From Desulfobacula sp. (lineage in GTDB: Bacteria > Desulfobacterota > Desulfobacteria > Desulfobacterales > Desulfobacteraceae), in NCBI GenBank assembly GCA_018645325.1, contig JABGOU010000034.1, positions 1 to 44,275 of the forward strand: a DNA stretch of 44,275 nucleotides. Reading direction: 5' to 3'. The number at the start of each line of letters is the position of its first letter. Positions within the stretch are counted from its first letter, which is position 1. Position numbers and translations under genes: made by a program. Below are positions 22,989-30,873 of the stretch, piece after piece. The notes beneath the pieces are model-generated. The model did not search any database, was not told the DNA's origin, and worked only from the letters and a program-made list of their open reading frames with translations.

Positions 22989-24448
22989 ATTTTTCCATGA
23001 TAAAAATCAAAGATTTGACCTGGGACCCAGCCATTTACCCCAGAGCCGCCAAAAGCCGGCAAACCATCAGTGCATACGCTGAATCCCTTTCCATCAACGT
23101 CCAGTTTCCCCCGATCAAGATACAAAGGGTCTTCAACTACCCGGATGCCAATGGCAATAAATCAACTAAAGCCTTTATAATCCTGGACGGCAACCACCGC
23201 TGTGAAGCATTTATAGAAAAAGGATTCAAAGAGATCCCATTCATTGAATGGAAAGACCACCCCCTTGATTACAAGAAAAACAAAATACCTCTTCTCCTTG
23301 AATCAGCCCGATGCAACACAGTCCATGGCGATCGATTAACGGCAAACGATAAAAAGCAGGTTGCCCGGGACATTGCAGCAAAAGATCCTGAATGCAAATA
23401 TACTGAAGATGCACTATCAGAAAAATTAGGTGTTACCCGGCAAACCATCAACATCTGGATTTCAGATATCCGTGCCCGGCAGAAAACAAACAGAAACAGC
23501 ATTATCATTCGCTTAAGCCTTCTTGGATGGACCCAGGGAAAAATTTCAGAAAGGGTGGGAATAAATCAACAGAGAATTTCTCAAATTACCAATAATGCAA
23601 ATTTTGGCAATATTGGTAATTTGCTCTCCAGAGGCCATAACATGGAATATATAGCCTCCCATTTCCAAATGGACCTTGCCCTTGCCTGGGCCATAAGATT
23701 GCAGAAGAAAACGGATCAGGAAAAATTCAAAGAACTTGGATGGGGCCTTCGCACCTGGGATCAGTGGAATTTTAACGAATGTGATGAACGCTTTGGAGAT
23801 GACTGGCCAGGCCGTATCCCTGCCCAGCTGATCGCCCACACTTTGTACTATTATACAAAACCCGGCGATCTTATCCTTGACCCCATGGCCGGCGGCGGCG
23901 TAGTCCCGGACACCTGCCTTCTCTTTGAACGAAAATGTCAGGCCTTTGATCTGGCATCCCGGGAAGATCGACCTGAGATAGAGCACCATCACTGGGACCC
24001 TAAAAAAGAAACATGGCCCGTGACAAAAAAACCAGACCTGATCTTTTTTGATCCACCCTATTACACAAAGAAAAAAAAGGAATACGAACAAAAAGCAGAT
24101 AAGGACATCCCCTCCATATCCTCATACACAAGAAAAGACTACATGCAATTTTTTAAAGACTATTTCACCCTGGCCCATAAAAATACAAAACCAACAACAA
24201 TCCTGGCCTTTCTCAACGCTGACTGGCGCAATTTTGAATCCACTCCGGCTGTAGAGGAAAAACCAGATAAATCCATAACAATATTCGATTACCACAGGCT
24301 TTTATCCCAAACGGGATGGAAAACAATTCTTCGCATAGAATGCCCCCTGTCTTCCGAACGTCTGACGGGGAACCAGGTACAAAAGATGCAGGACAAACGA
24401 ATCATAGGGACCATCGGCAGAACGCTTTTGGTCGCAAAAAAAACATGA
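22985..24448 (+). CDS. ParB-like domain fused to DNA methyltransferase
   Basis: A 487-residue fusion. N-terminal ParB/sulfiredoxin-type domain (~1-110, with ILDGNHRCEAFIEKG, the GNHR motif), helix-turn-helix segments at ~145-165 (LSEKLGVTRQTINIWISDIR) and ~185-205 (KISERVGINQQRISQITNN), then an amino-methyltransferase domain with the SAM motif ILDPMAGGGVVPDT (~297) before the catalytic motif FFDPPYYTKKKK (~355). The order motif I then IV and DPPY indicate an N6-adenine or N4-cytosine enzyme. Such ParB-methyltransferases are frequent in phage and mobile elements. No restriction gene is adjacent, so it is probably an orphan methylase coupled to PilZ. Target sequence unknown. Confidence 0.88.
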   Translation: MNFSMIKIKDLTWDPAIYPRAAKSRQTISAYAESLSINVQFPPIKIQRVFNYPDANGNKSTKAFIILDGNHRCEAFIEKGFKEIPFIEWKDHPLDYKKNKIPLLLESARCNTVHGDRLTANDKKQVARDIAAKDPECKYTEDALSEKLGVTRQTINIWISDIRARQKTNRNSIIIRLSLLGWTQGKISERVGINQQRISQITNNANFGNIGNLLSRGHNMEYIASHFQMDLALAWAIRLQKKTDQEKFKELGWGLRTWDQWNFNECDERFGDDWPGRIPAQLIAHTLYYYTKPGDLILDPMAGGGVVPDTCLLFERKCQAFDLASREDRPEIEHHHWDPKKETWPVTKKPDLIFFDPPYYTKKKKEYEQKADKDIPSISSYTRKDYMQFFKDYFTLAHKNTKPTTILAFLNADWRNFESTPAVEEKPDKSITIFDYHRLLSQTGWKTILRIECPLSSERLTGNQVQKMQDKRIIGTIGRTLLVAKKT

Positions 24449-24502
24449 TTTTATTCCAGGACAAAAGCTTAACTGGGACAGACCCCAATAATAGGGAATT
24501 AT

Positions 24503-25080
24503 ATGCTTAATAGCGATACAAAGGTAGCTGTAATAGGTCTGGGATATGTTGGGCTGCCCCTGGCAGTTCATTTTGCAAAAAAACATCATACAATCGGATT
24601 TGATTTAAAAGAAAAAATTATTTCCAACTGCATGGCAATGAATGATCCGACAGGTGAAGTCTCCTATGATGATTTTAGAGATGCAGTCCGTTTTTTCCCC
24701 ACAAAAGATGCCTCAATGATTTCAAAGGCTGATTTTATTATTGTTGCAGTTCCAACGCCCATAGATGATGCAAAAAAGTCTGATCTGAGAGCTGTTGAAA
24801 GTGCCTGTGAAACCATTGGACAAAACATGAAAAAAAATACCATTGTTATTTTTGAATCAAGTGTATACCCGGAAGTTACACAAGAAGTCTGTGTGCCGAT
24901 TTTAGAAAAAGCCTCGGGTTTAAAATGGAAAGAGGACTTTCATGTGGGATATTCGCCGGAACGTATAAATCCAGGTGATAAAGAACACACCCTGAGTAAA
25001 ATTATAAAACCAGTTTCAGGCGATGATAAAGAAACCCTTGAAAAAGTTGCCAGTCTTTATGAATCAATATTGGATAAACA
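24503..25080 (+). pseudogene. Nucleotide-sugar dehydrogenase, 3'-truncated
   Basis: The frame starts MLNSDTKVAVIGLGYVGLPL (Rossmann GxGxxG) and continues through FIIVAVPTPIDDAKKSDLR, VIFESSVYPEVTQEVCVPIL and FHVGYSPERINPGDKEHTL, all typical of the UDP-GlcNAc/UDP-ManNAc dehydrogenase family. Similarity ends near residue 190 (YESILDKQ). The frame then runs into repeat-edge sequence and stops at 25117, just past the R1 left edge at 25100. About 240 residues with the catalytic cysteine domain are missing. The gene was cut by the repeat/cassette array. A complete homologue lies at 41017. Confidence 0.88.
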
Positions 25081-25099
25081 AAAAATTGGACAAAAATTT

Positions 25100-25203
25100 T
25101 TAAAACCCGCTTTTTGACCCCAAAAAGCGGCAGCTAAGAGGAAAAAACACCCCAAATTGTAACAATTTTTCTTTAATAACAAACACTTATCAGGGTCAGA
25201 CCC
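25100..25203 (+). repeat. R1 repeat, form A
   Basis: Left edge TTAAAACCCGC; CCGCTTTTT-GACCCC-AAAAAGCGG forms a perfect 9-bp hairpin; ends CAGGGTCAGACCC. It abuts the truncated dehydrogenase. Confidence 0.92.
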
Positions 25204-25209
25204 TGCATA

Positions 25210-25246
25210 TTGACAATGTGTTTTTGAGTGTGTATAATAAAACACA
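25210..25246 (+). promoter_or_regulatory. Promoter and operator of the MazEF-like pair
   Basis: TTGACA (25210-25215), 17-bp spacer, TATAAT (25233-25238), seven bases after the R1 end. TGTGTTTT (25217-25224) and AAAACACA (25239-25246) form an inverted repeat spanning the promoter. Confidence 0.8.
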
Positions 25247-25271
25247 TCAATTAATACAAGGGGGTTAGACA

Positions 25272-25520
25272 ATGAGTACTGAAATGATAAGATTGAACAT
25301 TACACTGCCTTCTTCCATTAATGAGGAACTCAATCAATTTTCCGCACCCAGAAAAAGAAGCCAGTTTATTGCAGAAGCTATTAAATTAAGAATCATGCAA
25401 TTAAAAGAAAAGAAAATGGAAGCGCTTCTTAAAGAGGGGTATGAGGCAACTTCCAAAGAAGGCCTTCAAATAACAAAAGAGTTTGAATCCATTGATATTG
25501 AGAACTGGGATGGATATTAA
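25272..25520 (+). CDS. Ribbon-helix-helix antitoxin of the MazF-like toxin
   Basis: An 82-residue protein with an RHH-type N-terminus (MIRLNITLPSSINEELNQFS, RKRSQFIAEAIKLRIMQLKE) and an acidic C-terminal tail that would occupy the MazF interface. AAGGGGGTTAG precedes the ATG. It overlaps the toxin start by 11 bp. Confidence 0.85.
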   Translation: MSTEMIRLNITLPSSINEELNQFSAPRKRSQFIAEAIKLRIMQLKEKKMEALLKEGYEATSKEGLQITKEFESIDIENWDGY

Positions 25521-25857
25521 ACGCGGAGAAATTTTCCTGGCAGCGCTTGATCCTGTAGTAGGCCATGAAATTGCAAAAACAAGGCCTGTTGTTGTTGTCT
25601 CCAATGATATCGGCAATAAATATTCTGGAACTATTACCATAATTCCCCTTACTTCAAAAAATTTGATTAAAATTTATCCCTTTGAGGTTTATCTGCCTAA
25701 AAAAATTACGGGCCTGGAAAAGGATTCAAAAGCAAAGACTGACCAGATTCGCACCTTGGATAAAGCAAGATTGATAAAATCCATCGGCTGTTTGAACCAT
25801 GAGCTGATAAATAATATGAATAATGCGATTAAAATTCATTTAAATTTGAATTCCTGA
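25510..25857 (+). CDS. mazF: MazF/PemK-type mRNA interferase toxin
   Basis: A 115-residue endoribonuclease toxin. MDIKRGEIFLAALDPVVGHE (conserved R-G-x-[IV]), then KTRPVVVVSNDIGN (the KxRPxxVVS motif), TITIIPLTSKN and KTDQIRTLDKARL (D-Q-[IV]-R-[TA]) are all diagnostic. ATG 25510 lies inside the antitoxin gene, coupling translation. MazF enzymes cut mRNA at short motifs; the specificity here is unknown. Confidence 0.92.
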   Translation: MDIKRGEIFLAALDPVVGHEIAKTRPVVVVSNDIGNKYSGTITIIPLTSKNLIKIYPFEVYLPKKITGLEKDSKAKTDQIRTLDKARLIKSIGCLNHELINNMNNAIKIHLNLNS

Positions 25858-25883
25858 TCCTATACCATAAGCACACTTGTTCT

Positions 25884-25919
25884 ATAACCAAAAATCATTA
25901 ACAATGAAAGCCTGACCCC
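25884..25919 (+). repeat. R2 trailing repeat, degenerate
   Basis: ATAACCA, then ATTAACAATGAAAGCCTGA and CCCC: one of few R2-like sequences in the form-A block, directly after the MazEF-like pair. Confidence 0.6.
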
Positions 25920-25940
25920 GGATCATTGTTCCACAGTCAC

Positions 25941-26045
25941 CTTAAACTCAACTTTTTGACCCCGAAAAGCGGCGGCTAAGAGCAAAAAACACCCCAAATT
26001 TTAACAATTTTTCTTTAATAACAAACATTTAACAGGGTCAGACCC
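25941..26045 (+). repeat. R1 repeat, form A
   Basis: CTTAAACTCAACTTTTTGAC, CGAAAAGCGGCGGCTAAGAG, ending AACAGGGTCAGACCC. Confidence 0.92.
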
Positions 26046-26153
26046 CACTTTAACACTATACTGATAGCGTTTTTTATGGTATAGATATCAAAGAGAATGA
26101 CAAAAAATAGCACATAATTAATGATGATAATGACGAAATTTTGGAGATAAACC

Positions 26154-27461
26154 CTGAAACGAAAAATTTATAATAAATTATTGCTATGGAAAAAAAATCA
26201 AACCCGTAAGCCATTACTGCTTCAGGGTGCGCGTCAAGTCGGCAAGACCTATCTTGTGGAGGTATTTGGAAATAAAGAATATGCTAATTTCTTCAAATTC
26301 AATTTTGAACAGGATTCAGGTTTAGGGGAGTTATTTAAAAAGAAGTTAAACCCTGAAAATATTATTGAAAATTTAAGCCTGTATTCAGGGAAAAAAATAT
26401 TAAGTCAGGACACCTTGATTTTTTTTGATGAAATCCAGGCAGTTCCGGAAGTTTTAACAAGCTTAAAGTATTTCCACGAACAGGCGCCTGAGTATCATAT
26501 CATAGCAGCCGGTTCATTATTAGGGGTCAGCGTTGCTAAAGATAACAGCTTTCCTGTTGGCAAAGTGAACTTTATGATGCTCTATCCCATGTCTTTTAAT
26601 GAATATTTGATCGCTTTTGGTGAAGAACTTCTGGCGGATAAATTACAATCAAAAAAAGATAATGAACCTTTGCTTGACATCATACATGAAAATTTATTGT
26701 CACATCTTAAAATATATCTCTATCTTGGTGGAATGCCCGAAGTCCTTAAAGAATACAGAAGAAGCCGTGACATTGTTTTGGCGCGGAAAATTCAAAATGA
26801 AATATTAGAGGCCTATTCCAGGGATTTTTCAAAGTATTCAGACAGGTCACAAGCAATCAAAACATCTGAATTCTGGCATTCCATACCCCGTCAGCTGGCA
26901 AAGGAAAATAAGAAATTCAAGTACAGCCTGGCGCGTAAAAATGCCAGAGCATCCGCATTTGAGCAAACGATCGTCTGGCTCAAAAAGGCCGGTTTGATTA
27001 ATACCGTTTATCATATCGGTACACCTAAATTACCGCTGTCCGGTTATGCGGATTATACAAAATTTAAAGTATACCTTCTTGATTCAGGATTATTGGGCGC
27101 TATGCTCAATATCACATCTGACATCATTGTTAAATCCAGCAAACTTTTTTCAGAATATAATGGTGCATTTATAGAAAATTATGTGGCTTCCGAGCTTGTA
27201 GCCTGCGGTGTCAGAGATCTTCATTATTGGACCTCAAAAAGCGACGCAGAGGTTGATTTTATCCTGCAGCACCATAATGCTATTTTCCCTCTGGAAGTTA
27301 AAAGCGGCTTAAATAGAAATATTAAAAGCTTAAGAAGCTACGCCGGCAAATACCATCCCAAAAGAATATATCGCACCTCGCCGAGAAATTTTACCCGGGA
27401 TGATGATTTTGTCAATATCCCGCTTTATGCCTGTTGTTTAATGGCGGGGTCAGAAAAATAA
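26154..27461 (+). CDS. AAA ATPase with nuclease-like C-terminus (AAA_14/DUF4143), CTG or TTG start
   Basis: An ATPase of ~435 residues. Walker A GARQVGKTY, Walker B LIFFDEIQ, sensor IAAGSLLGV, DUF4143 half, and a C-terminal PD-(D/E)XK-like signature DAEVDFILQHH...FPLEVKSGLNR. The usual N-terminal segment (KRKIYNKLLLWKKNQTRKPL) is encoded, but in this frame there is no ATG before it. CTG 26154, seven bases after GGAG and after an in-frame TAA, is the best start; TTG 26181 is an alternative with no good binding site. Single-gene cassette between two R1 copies. Confidence 0.85.
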   Translation: MKRKIYNKLLLWKKNQTRKPLLLQGARQVGKTYLVEVFGNKEYANFFKFNFEQDSGLGELFKKKLNPENIIENLSLYSGKKILSQDTLIFFDEIQAVPEVLTSLKYFHEQAPEYHIIAAGSLLGVSVAKDNSFPVGKVNFMMLYPMSFNEYLIAFGEELLADKLQSKKDNEPLLDIIHENLLSHLKIYLYLGGMPEVLKEYRRSRDIVLARKIQNEILEAYSRDFSKYSDRSQAIKTSEFWHSIPRQLAKENKKFKYSLARKNARASAFEQTIVWLKKAGLINTVYHIGTPKLPLSGYADYTKFKVYLLDSGLLGAMLNITSDIIVKSSKLFSEYNGAFIENYVASELVACGVRDLHYWTSKSDAEVDFILQHHNAIFPLEVKSGLNRNIKSLRSYAGKYHPKRIYRTSPRNFTRDDDFVNIPLYACCLMAGSEK

Positions 27462-27516
27462 AATATCCATCCTTTGCCCCGAATAAGGACAATATGGAAT
27501 TGATTCCAGAGCTATC

Positions 27517-27620
27517 TTAAAACCTTGTTTTTGACCCCGAAAAGCGGCGGCTAAGAGGAAAAAACACCCCAAAATGTAACGATTATCCTTCGAAAACAAA
27601 CTCTTATCAGGGTCAGACCC
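27517..27620 (+). repeat. R1 repeat, form A
   Basis: TTAAAACCTTGTTTTTGACC, CGAAAAGCGGCGGCTAAGAG, CGATTATCCTTCGAAAACAA sub-variant, ending CAGGGTCAGACCC. It shares the variant middle with the copy at 35924. Confidence 0.92.
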
Positions 27621-27634
27621 CGTCATTAAGATAC

Positions 27635-27669
27635 TTGACAAAAATAAGATTTTGCACTACATTTGTCAA
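27635..27669 (+). promoter_or_regulatory. Promoter and operator of the RHH/RelE pair
   Basis: TTGACA (27635-27640), 17-bp spacer, TACATT (27658-27663), 14 bp after R1. TTGACAAA (27635-27642) and TTTGTCAA (27662-27669) are a perfect inverted repeat bracketing the promoter. Confidence 0.75.
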
Positions 27670-27701
27670 CACAGCACAAGAAAACTTTAAAAGGGAAGCA
27701 A

Positions 27702-27932
27702 ATGAAACCTGCAATTAATATAAGACTCGAAAAAGAGATGCTGAATTCTCTGGACAACTATGCCAGGGAACTGGAAAAGACAAGGACAAATCTAATTGAA
27801 AAAGCAATAGACGCTTATTTTGATGAACTGGATGAAATGGTGGCTGACAAAAGAATTGATGCCTTGAAAAAAGGTGAGACCGAAGTTATCCCCCTTGAAG
27901 TAGTCTTTGCCAGAGCAGGCATTGATGTATAA
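27702..27932 (+). CDS. CopG/RHH-type antitoxin
   Basis: A 76-residue antitoxin: MKPAINIRLEKEMLNSLDNY, ARELEKTRTNLIEKAIDAYF is a ribbon-helix-helix DNA-binding domain, followed by an acidic toxin-binding tail. The start at 27702 follows AAAGGGAAGCA. It overlaps the toxin start by 8 bp. Confidence 0.88.
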   Translation: MKPAINIRLEKEMLNSLDNYARELEKTRTNLIEKAIDAYFDELDEMVADKRIDALKKGETEVIPLEVVFARAGIDV

Positions 27933-28179
27933 AATTGGATTTGAACCTGAAGCAGAAAAAGAATTTTTGGCTTTGCCGGATAAAGATAGAGCCTTGGTTG
28001 CAAAAAAAATAATCACGCTGCAAAAAGGCCAGTTTCAAAAGGATAAACCGCTAAAAGGCAGGCACAAAGGTAAATTTCGCAAAAGAGCAGGAAACTTTCG
28101 GATTATCTATCTGAAAGAAGGAAATTTGTTATTAATAACCATTATCCGGATTGCCCACAGAAAAAAAGTATATTCTTAG
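27925..28179 (+). CDS. RelE/ParE-family toxin
   Basis: An 84-residue toxin with MYKIGFEPEAEKEFLALPDK (N-terminal strand and helix of the RelE fold), PLKGRHKGKFRKRAGNFRII (core G.W/FR.R.G.YR.IY) and the closing strand ITIIRIAHRKKVYS (I..IGHR..VY). These are close to RelE mRNA interferase signatures. ATG 27925 lies within the antitoxin gene. Confidence 0.9.
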   Translation: MYKIGFEPEAEKEFLALPDKDRALVAKKIITLQKGQFQKDKPLKGRHKGKFRKRAGNFRIIYLKEGNLLLITIIRIAHRKKVYS

Positions 28180-28182
28180 AGA

Positions 28183-28406
28183 TTTTTATATCAAAAATAA
28201 AAAAAAGCAGTACTGCTAATTGGTTTATTCATCAGATTCAAAGAAATGCCATTGTATCAGCTAAGGATATTGCAGGACACTGGAAGGTGTCAGAAAGAAC
28301 AGCTAAACGGGATATCACAGATTTAAAGCAAAAAAAAGTGATCGCTTTTTCAGGCGCTGCAAAAAATGGTTCTTATCACTTGTTGATTGCAGAGAGCGAC
28401 ACTTAA
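28183..28406 (+). pseudogene. Winged-helix C-terminal fragment
   Basis: After the toxin stop, a frame without a start reads SSTANWFIHQIQRNAIVSAK, DIAGHWKVSERTAKRDITDL, KQKKVIAFSGAAKNGSYHLL and stops. This is a DeoR/Fic-type winged helix (S.RTA.RD...L...G.I...G....Y.L), typical of the tail of ATP-binding transcriptional regulators or Fic-like proteins. The body of the gene is gone. Confidence 0.55.
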
Positions 28407-28474
28407 TTGATTCTGGATCGATCGGTATCGAACAGAACCTGGATAAATCTGGAAAGCGATATAAGATAAAAATG

Positions 28475-28497
28475 CTTACAATGCTGTTTTTGACCCC
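28475..28497 (+). repeat. R1 left tip only
   Basis: CTTACAATGCTGTTTTTGAC then CCC; the rest of R1 is missing and the next cassette begins at once. Confidence 0.75.
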
Positions 28498-28514
28498 ACC
28501 TTAAACAGTATCGT

Positions 28515-28543
28515 TTGACTTTATGGTGTAGGATTATTACAAT
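28515..28543 (+). promoter_or_regulatory. Promoter of the Phd-like/RelE-like pair
   Basis: TTGACT (28515-28520), 17-bp spacer, TACAAT (28538-28543). Confidence 0.6.
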
Positions 28544-28607
28544 ACGCACATGATAAAAATTAAGAAGTTTTACATCTACATGAGGACAAAGGGTGTGAGT
28601 GATTAAA

Positions 28608-28811
28608 ATGGAACTGATCAATAAACAATATATTGTTGATGAGAATAATCGGAAAGTAGCAGTTCAGATTCCCATTGATGTTTTTGAAAAAATGGAACTA
28701 TTACTTGAAGACCACGCACTGTTTCACTTAATGAAAGAGAACACAGACTCTGATTTGTTAGAATTAACCGATGCCCAGGCATATTATAGGCAACTGGTTA
28801 AAGAAGCGTGA
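28608..28811 (+). CDS. Small antitoxin of a RelE-type pair
   Basis: A 67-residue acidic protein (MELINKQYIVDENNRKVAVQ, IPIDVFEKMELLLEDHALFH...DAQAYYRQLVKEA). The pattern 'VDE.....AV.IPI..FEKM..LLED' is typical of antitoxins coupled to RelE-like toxins. The ATG at 28608 is internal to an earlier TTG/ATT frame; the binding site is weak (GTGAG). Its stop overlaps the toxin GTG. Confidence 0.8.
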   Translation: MELINKQYIVDENNRKVAVQIPIDVFEKMELLLEDHALFHLMKENTDSDLLELTDAQAYYRQLVKEA

Positions 28812-29074
28812 AAGTAAAATACAGAAAGAAATTTTTAAAAGAACTTTCTCAAATTCCTTCTCCACACAGAGTCAAAATGGAACGTTTCGTATTTAAGGAA
28901 CTTCCCCAGGCCGGGTCAATACATCAATTGGGTGCCATAGAACAGATGAAAGGTTACCCCTTGTGTTTTAAGGTTCGATTCGGATCTTACAGGATAGGTC
29001 TAAAAATTGAAGGTGATGCTATTATTCTGGAAAAAGCGTTGCACCGTAAAGATATTTATCGCCATTTCCCATAA
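28808..29074 (+). CDS. RelE/ParE-family toxin (GTG start)
   Basis: An 88-residue toxin: VKVKYRKKFLKELSQIPSPH, the core GYPLCFKVRFGSYRIGLKIE (K.RVG.YRIG) and ILEKALHRKDIYRHFP (HR.DIY..FP), all RelE-like. GTG 28808 overlaps the antitoxin TGA by 4 bp. Confidence 0.9.
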   Translation: MKVKYRKKFLKELSQIPSPHRVKMERFVFKELPQAGSIHQLGAIEQMKGYPLCFKVRFGSYRIGLKIEGDAIILEKALHRKDIYRHFP

Positions 29075-29097
29075 AAAAACCAGAGTCCAACAAAATT

Positions 29098-29202
29098 CTT
29101 ACAATGCTGTTTTTGACCCCAAAAAGCGGCGGCTAAGAGCAAAAAACACCCCAAATTTTAACAATTTTTCTTTAATAACAAACACTTATCAGGGTCAGAC
29201 CC
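29098..29202 (+). repeat. R1 repeat, form A (consensus copy)
   Basis: CTTACAATGCTGTTTTTGAC, CAAAAAGCGGCGGCTAAGAG, TAACAATTTTTCTTTAATAA, ACACTTATCAGGGTCAGACC then C. Confidence 0.93.
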
Positions 29203-29283
29203 TCAAAATAATACCTTGGAAAAAAACACACAGCCTGACAAAACAACCTTGTAAAAAATCAATAAAATAATTATAACAATTAA

Positions 29284-30648
29284 ATGATGCATAGATCAGC
29301 AATAGATTACCTTGTGGAATGGAAAACAAGGCCAAGAAGAAAACCGCTTGTAATAAGAGGTGCAAGACAGGTAGGAAAGTCATATCTTGTATCTATGTTT
29401 GCTGAACAAAATTTTTCAGATTATATTGAAATTAATTTTGAAAGTGACCATGAGATAAAATCTTTGTTTTCCGGATCACCGGAGCAAATTATTAAACTAT
29501 TAGAACTTAGATTTAATAAAATAATTGATATTGAAAATACCCTTCTTTTTTTAGACGAAATACAGGCTGCACCGGAAGTATTTGCAAAACTGAGATATTT
29601 TTATGAAGATTTGCCTGACATGCATATAATTGCAGCCGGTTCCCTGCTCGAATTTATTCTGGAAGATCATACGTTCTCTATGCCGGTTGGGAGAATTGAG
29701 TATCTGCATCTTGGCCCCATGACATTTGAAGAATTTTTAACAGCAAGCGGCAAAACAATGCTGGTTGAGTATATAGAAAATTATTCTATATCAGAAGACT
29801 TTCCTGATCCTGTTCATTCTCAGCTTGTGGCTCTTTTTAAAACATATTTAATCATTGGAGGTATGCCGGAGGCAGTTCAGGCATATTTAGAAAAAGGATC
29901 TTTTCACGAATCCGAAATCGTAAAAGCATCCATTCTGGAAACATATGCAGACGATTTTAATAAATATGCATCAAGAGTTAATCATTTGCGTATCCTTAAT
30001 CTGTTTAAGAAAGTTCCTCTTATTGTAGGGGAAAAGTTTAAATATGTGAATATTGACAGGCATGATAGAGCTCAAAGCATCGCCAAATCCCTGCATCTGC
30101 TTGAACTGGCTAAAATTACATATTGTGTTAAGCATAGTGCATGTAATGGTGTGCCTTTAGGCTCCCAGGTAAATGAAAAAAAATTTAAACTCATTTTTCT
30201 TGATGTTGGACTAATGGCGACTGCCTGTGGAATGAGTATGATTGATATTGAACATGTTGATGATTTAATGATGGCTAATTCCGGGAGTCTGTGTGAGCAG
30301 TTTGTAGGTCAGCACCTCCTTTATTTGGATGAGTTCTATAAAAAGCCTGAACTATTCTACTGGGTTAGAGAAGCAAAAAATTCCTCAGCCGAAGTTGACT
30401 ATGTTATTTCTTTAGGAGTTCAAATCATACCGGTTGAAGTTAAAGCAGGTAAGACAGGACGTTTAAAATCACTGCATCAATTCATAAAAGATAAAAAAGT
30501 TAGGCTGGCTGTCCGGATTAATCTTGCAAAACCAAATATTTTAAAGGATTCACACAAATTACCCGGAGGTGAATCCGTTGAATACAAGCTTTTTTCAATT
30601 CCTTTCTACCTGGCTGGACAAATTAGAAGACTTTTAAGAGAAATTTAA
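29284..30648 (+). CDS. AAA ATPase with nuclease-like C-terminus (AAA_14/DUF4143)
   Basis: A 454-residue ATPase. Walker A GARQVGKSY (~25-33), Walker B LLFLDEIQ, sensor IAAGSLLEF, conserved FSMPVGRIEYLHLGPM and IGGMPEAVQ, then EVDYVISLGVQIIPVEVKAG, a PD-(D/E)XK-like signature. It is the closest relative in the window of the ATPase at 13541 although the two lie in different repeat blocks. The binding site before ATG 29284/29287 is weak. The downstream gene fragment starts 6 bp after its stop. Confidence 0.9.
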   Translation: MMHRSAIDYLVEWKTRPRRKPLVIRGARQVGKSYLVSMFAEQNFSDYIEINFESDHEIKSLFSGSPEQIIKLLELRFNKIIDIENTLLFLDEIQAAPEVFAKLRYFYEDLPDMHIIAAGSLLEFILEDHTFSMPVGRIEYLHLGPMTFEEFLTASGKTMLVEYIENYSISEDFPDPVHSQLVALFKTYLIIGGMPEAVQAYLEKGSFHESEIVKASILETYADDFNKYASRVNHLRILNLFKKVPLIVGEKFKYVNIDRHDRAQSIAKSLHLLELAKITYCVKHSACNGVPLGSQVNEKKFKLIFLDVGLMATACGMSMIDIEHVDDLMMANSGSLCEQFVGQHLLYLDEFYKKPELFYWVREAKNSSAEVDYVISLGVQIIPVEVKAGKTGRLKSLHQFIKDKKVRLAVRINLAKPNILKDSHKLPGGESVEYKLFSIPFYLAGQIRRLLREI

Positions 30649-30654
30649 GAAAAA

Positions 30655-30835
30655 ATGTTAAAAATTGATGATATGAAACTTGCTGTAATTGGCCTGGGTT
30701 ATGTCGGACTGCCACTGGCTGTTGTTAATTCTAACAAGACGCAGATGAACTCATCGAATTTTGCAGCGAATTAAAAGAAGATGTTTTGACTTGGCTACAT
30801 GAAAATCATCCTGAATTAATCAGATGATAATGATG
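30655..30835 (+). pseudogene. Chimera of a nucleotide-sugar dehydrogenase 5' end and an unknown 3' end
   Basis: ATG 30655 begins MLKIDDMKLAVIGLGYVGLP LAV-like sequence, the first ~24 residues of a nucleotide-sugar dehydrogenase (Rossmann motif), and similarity then stops. In another frame the following DNA encodes QDADELIEFCSELKEDVLTW, LHENHPELIR and a stop, the tail of an unrelated protein. Two gene scraps are fused just before an R1 copy. Confidence 0.65.
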
Positions 30836-30873
30836 ATTCTGGGCCGATTCCAAAACAAAATCTCATTTTTTCC

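Noticed and set aside
23546-24091. 181-aa minus-strand ORF over the methyltransferase
   Set aside because: Antisense shadow of a gene with clear motifs on the plus strand.
25100-25203. R1 as a simple rho-independent terminator
   Set aside because: The left hairpin could act as one in some copies, but the conserved 105-bp length, the palindromic right tip and partial copies at gene breakpoints need another explanation. Termination may be a side effect.
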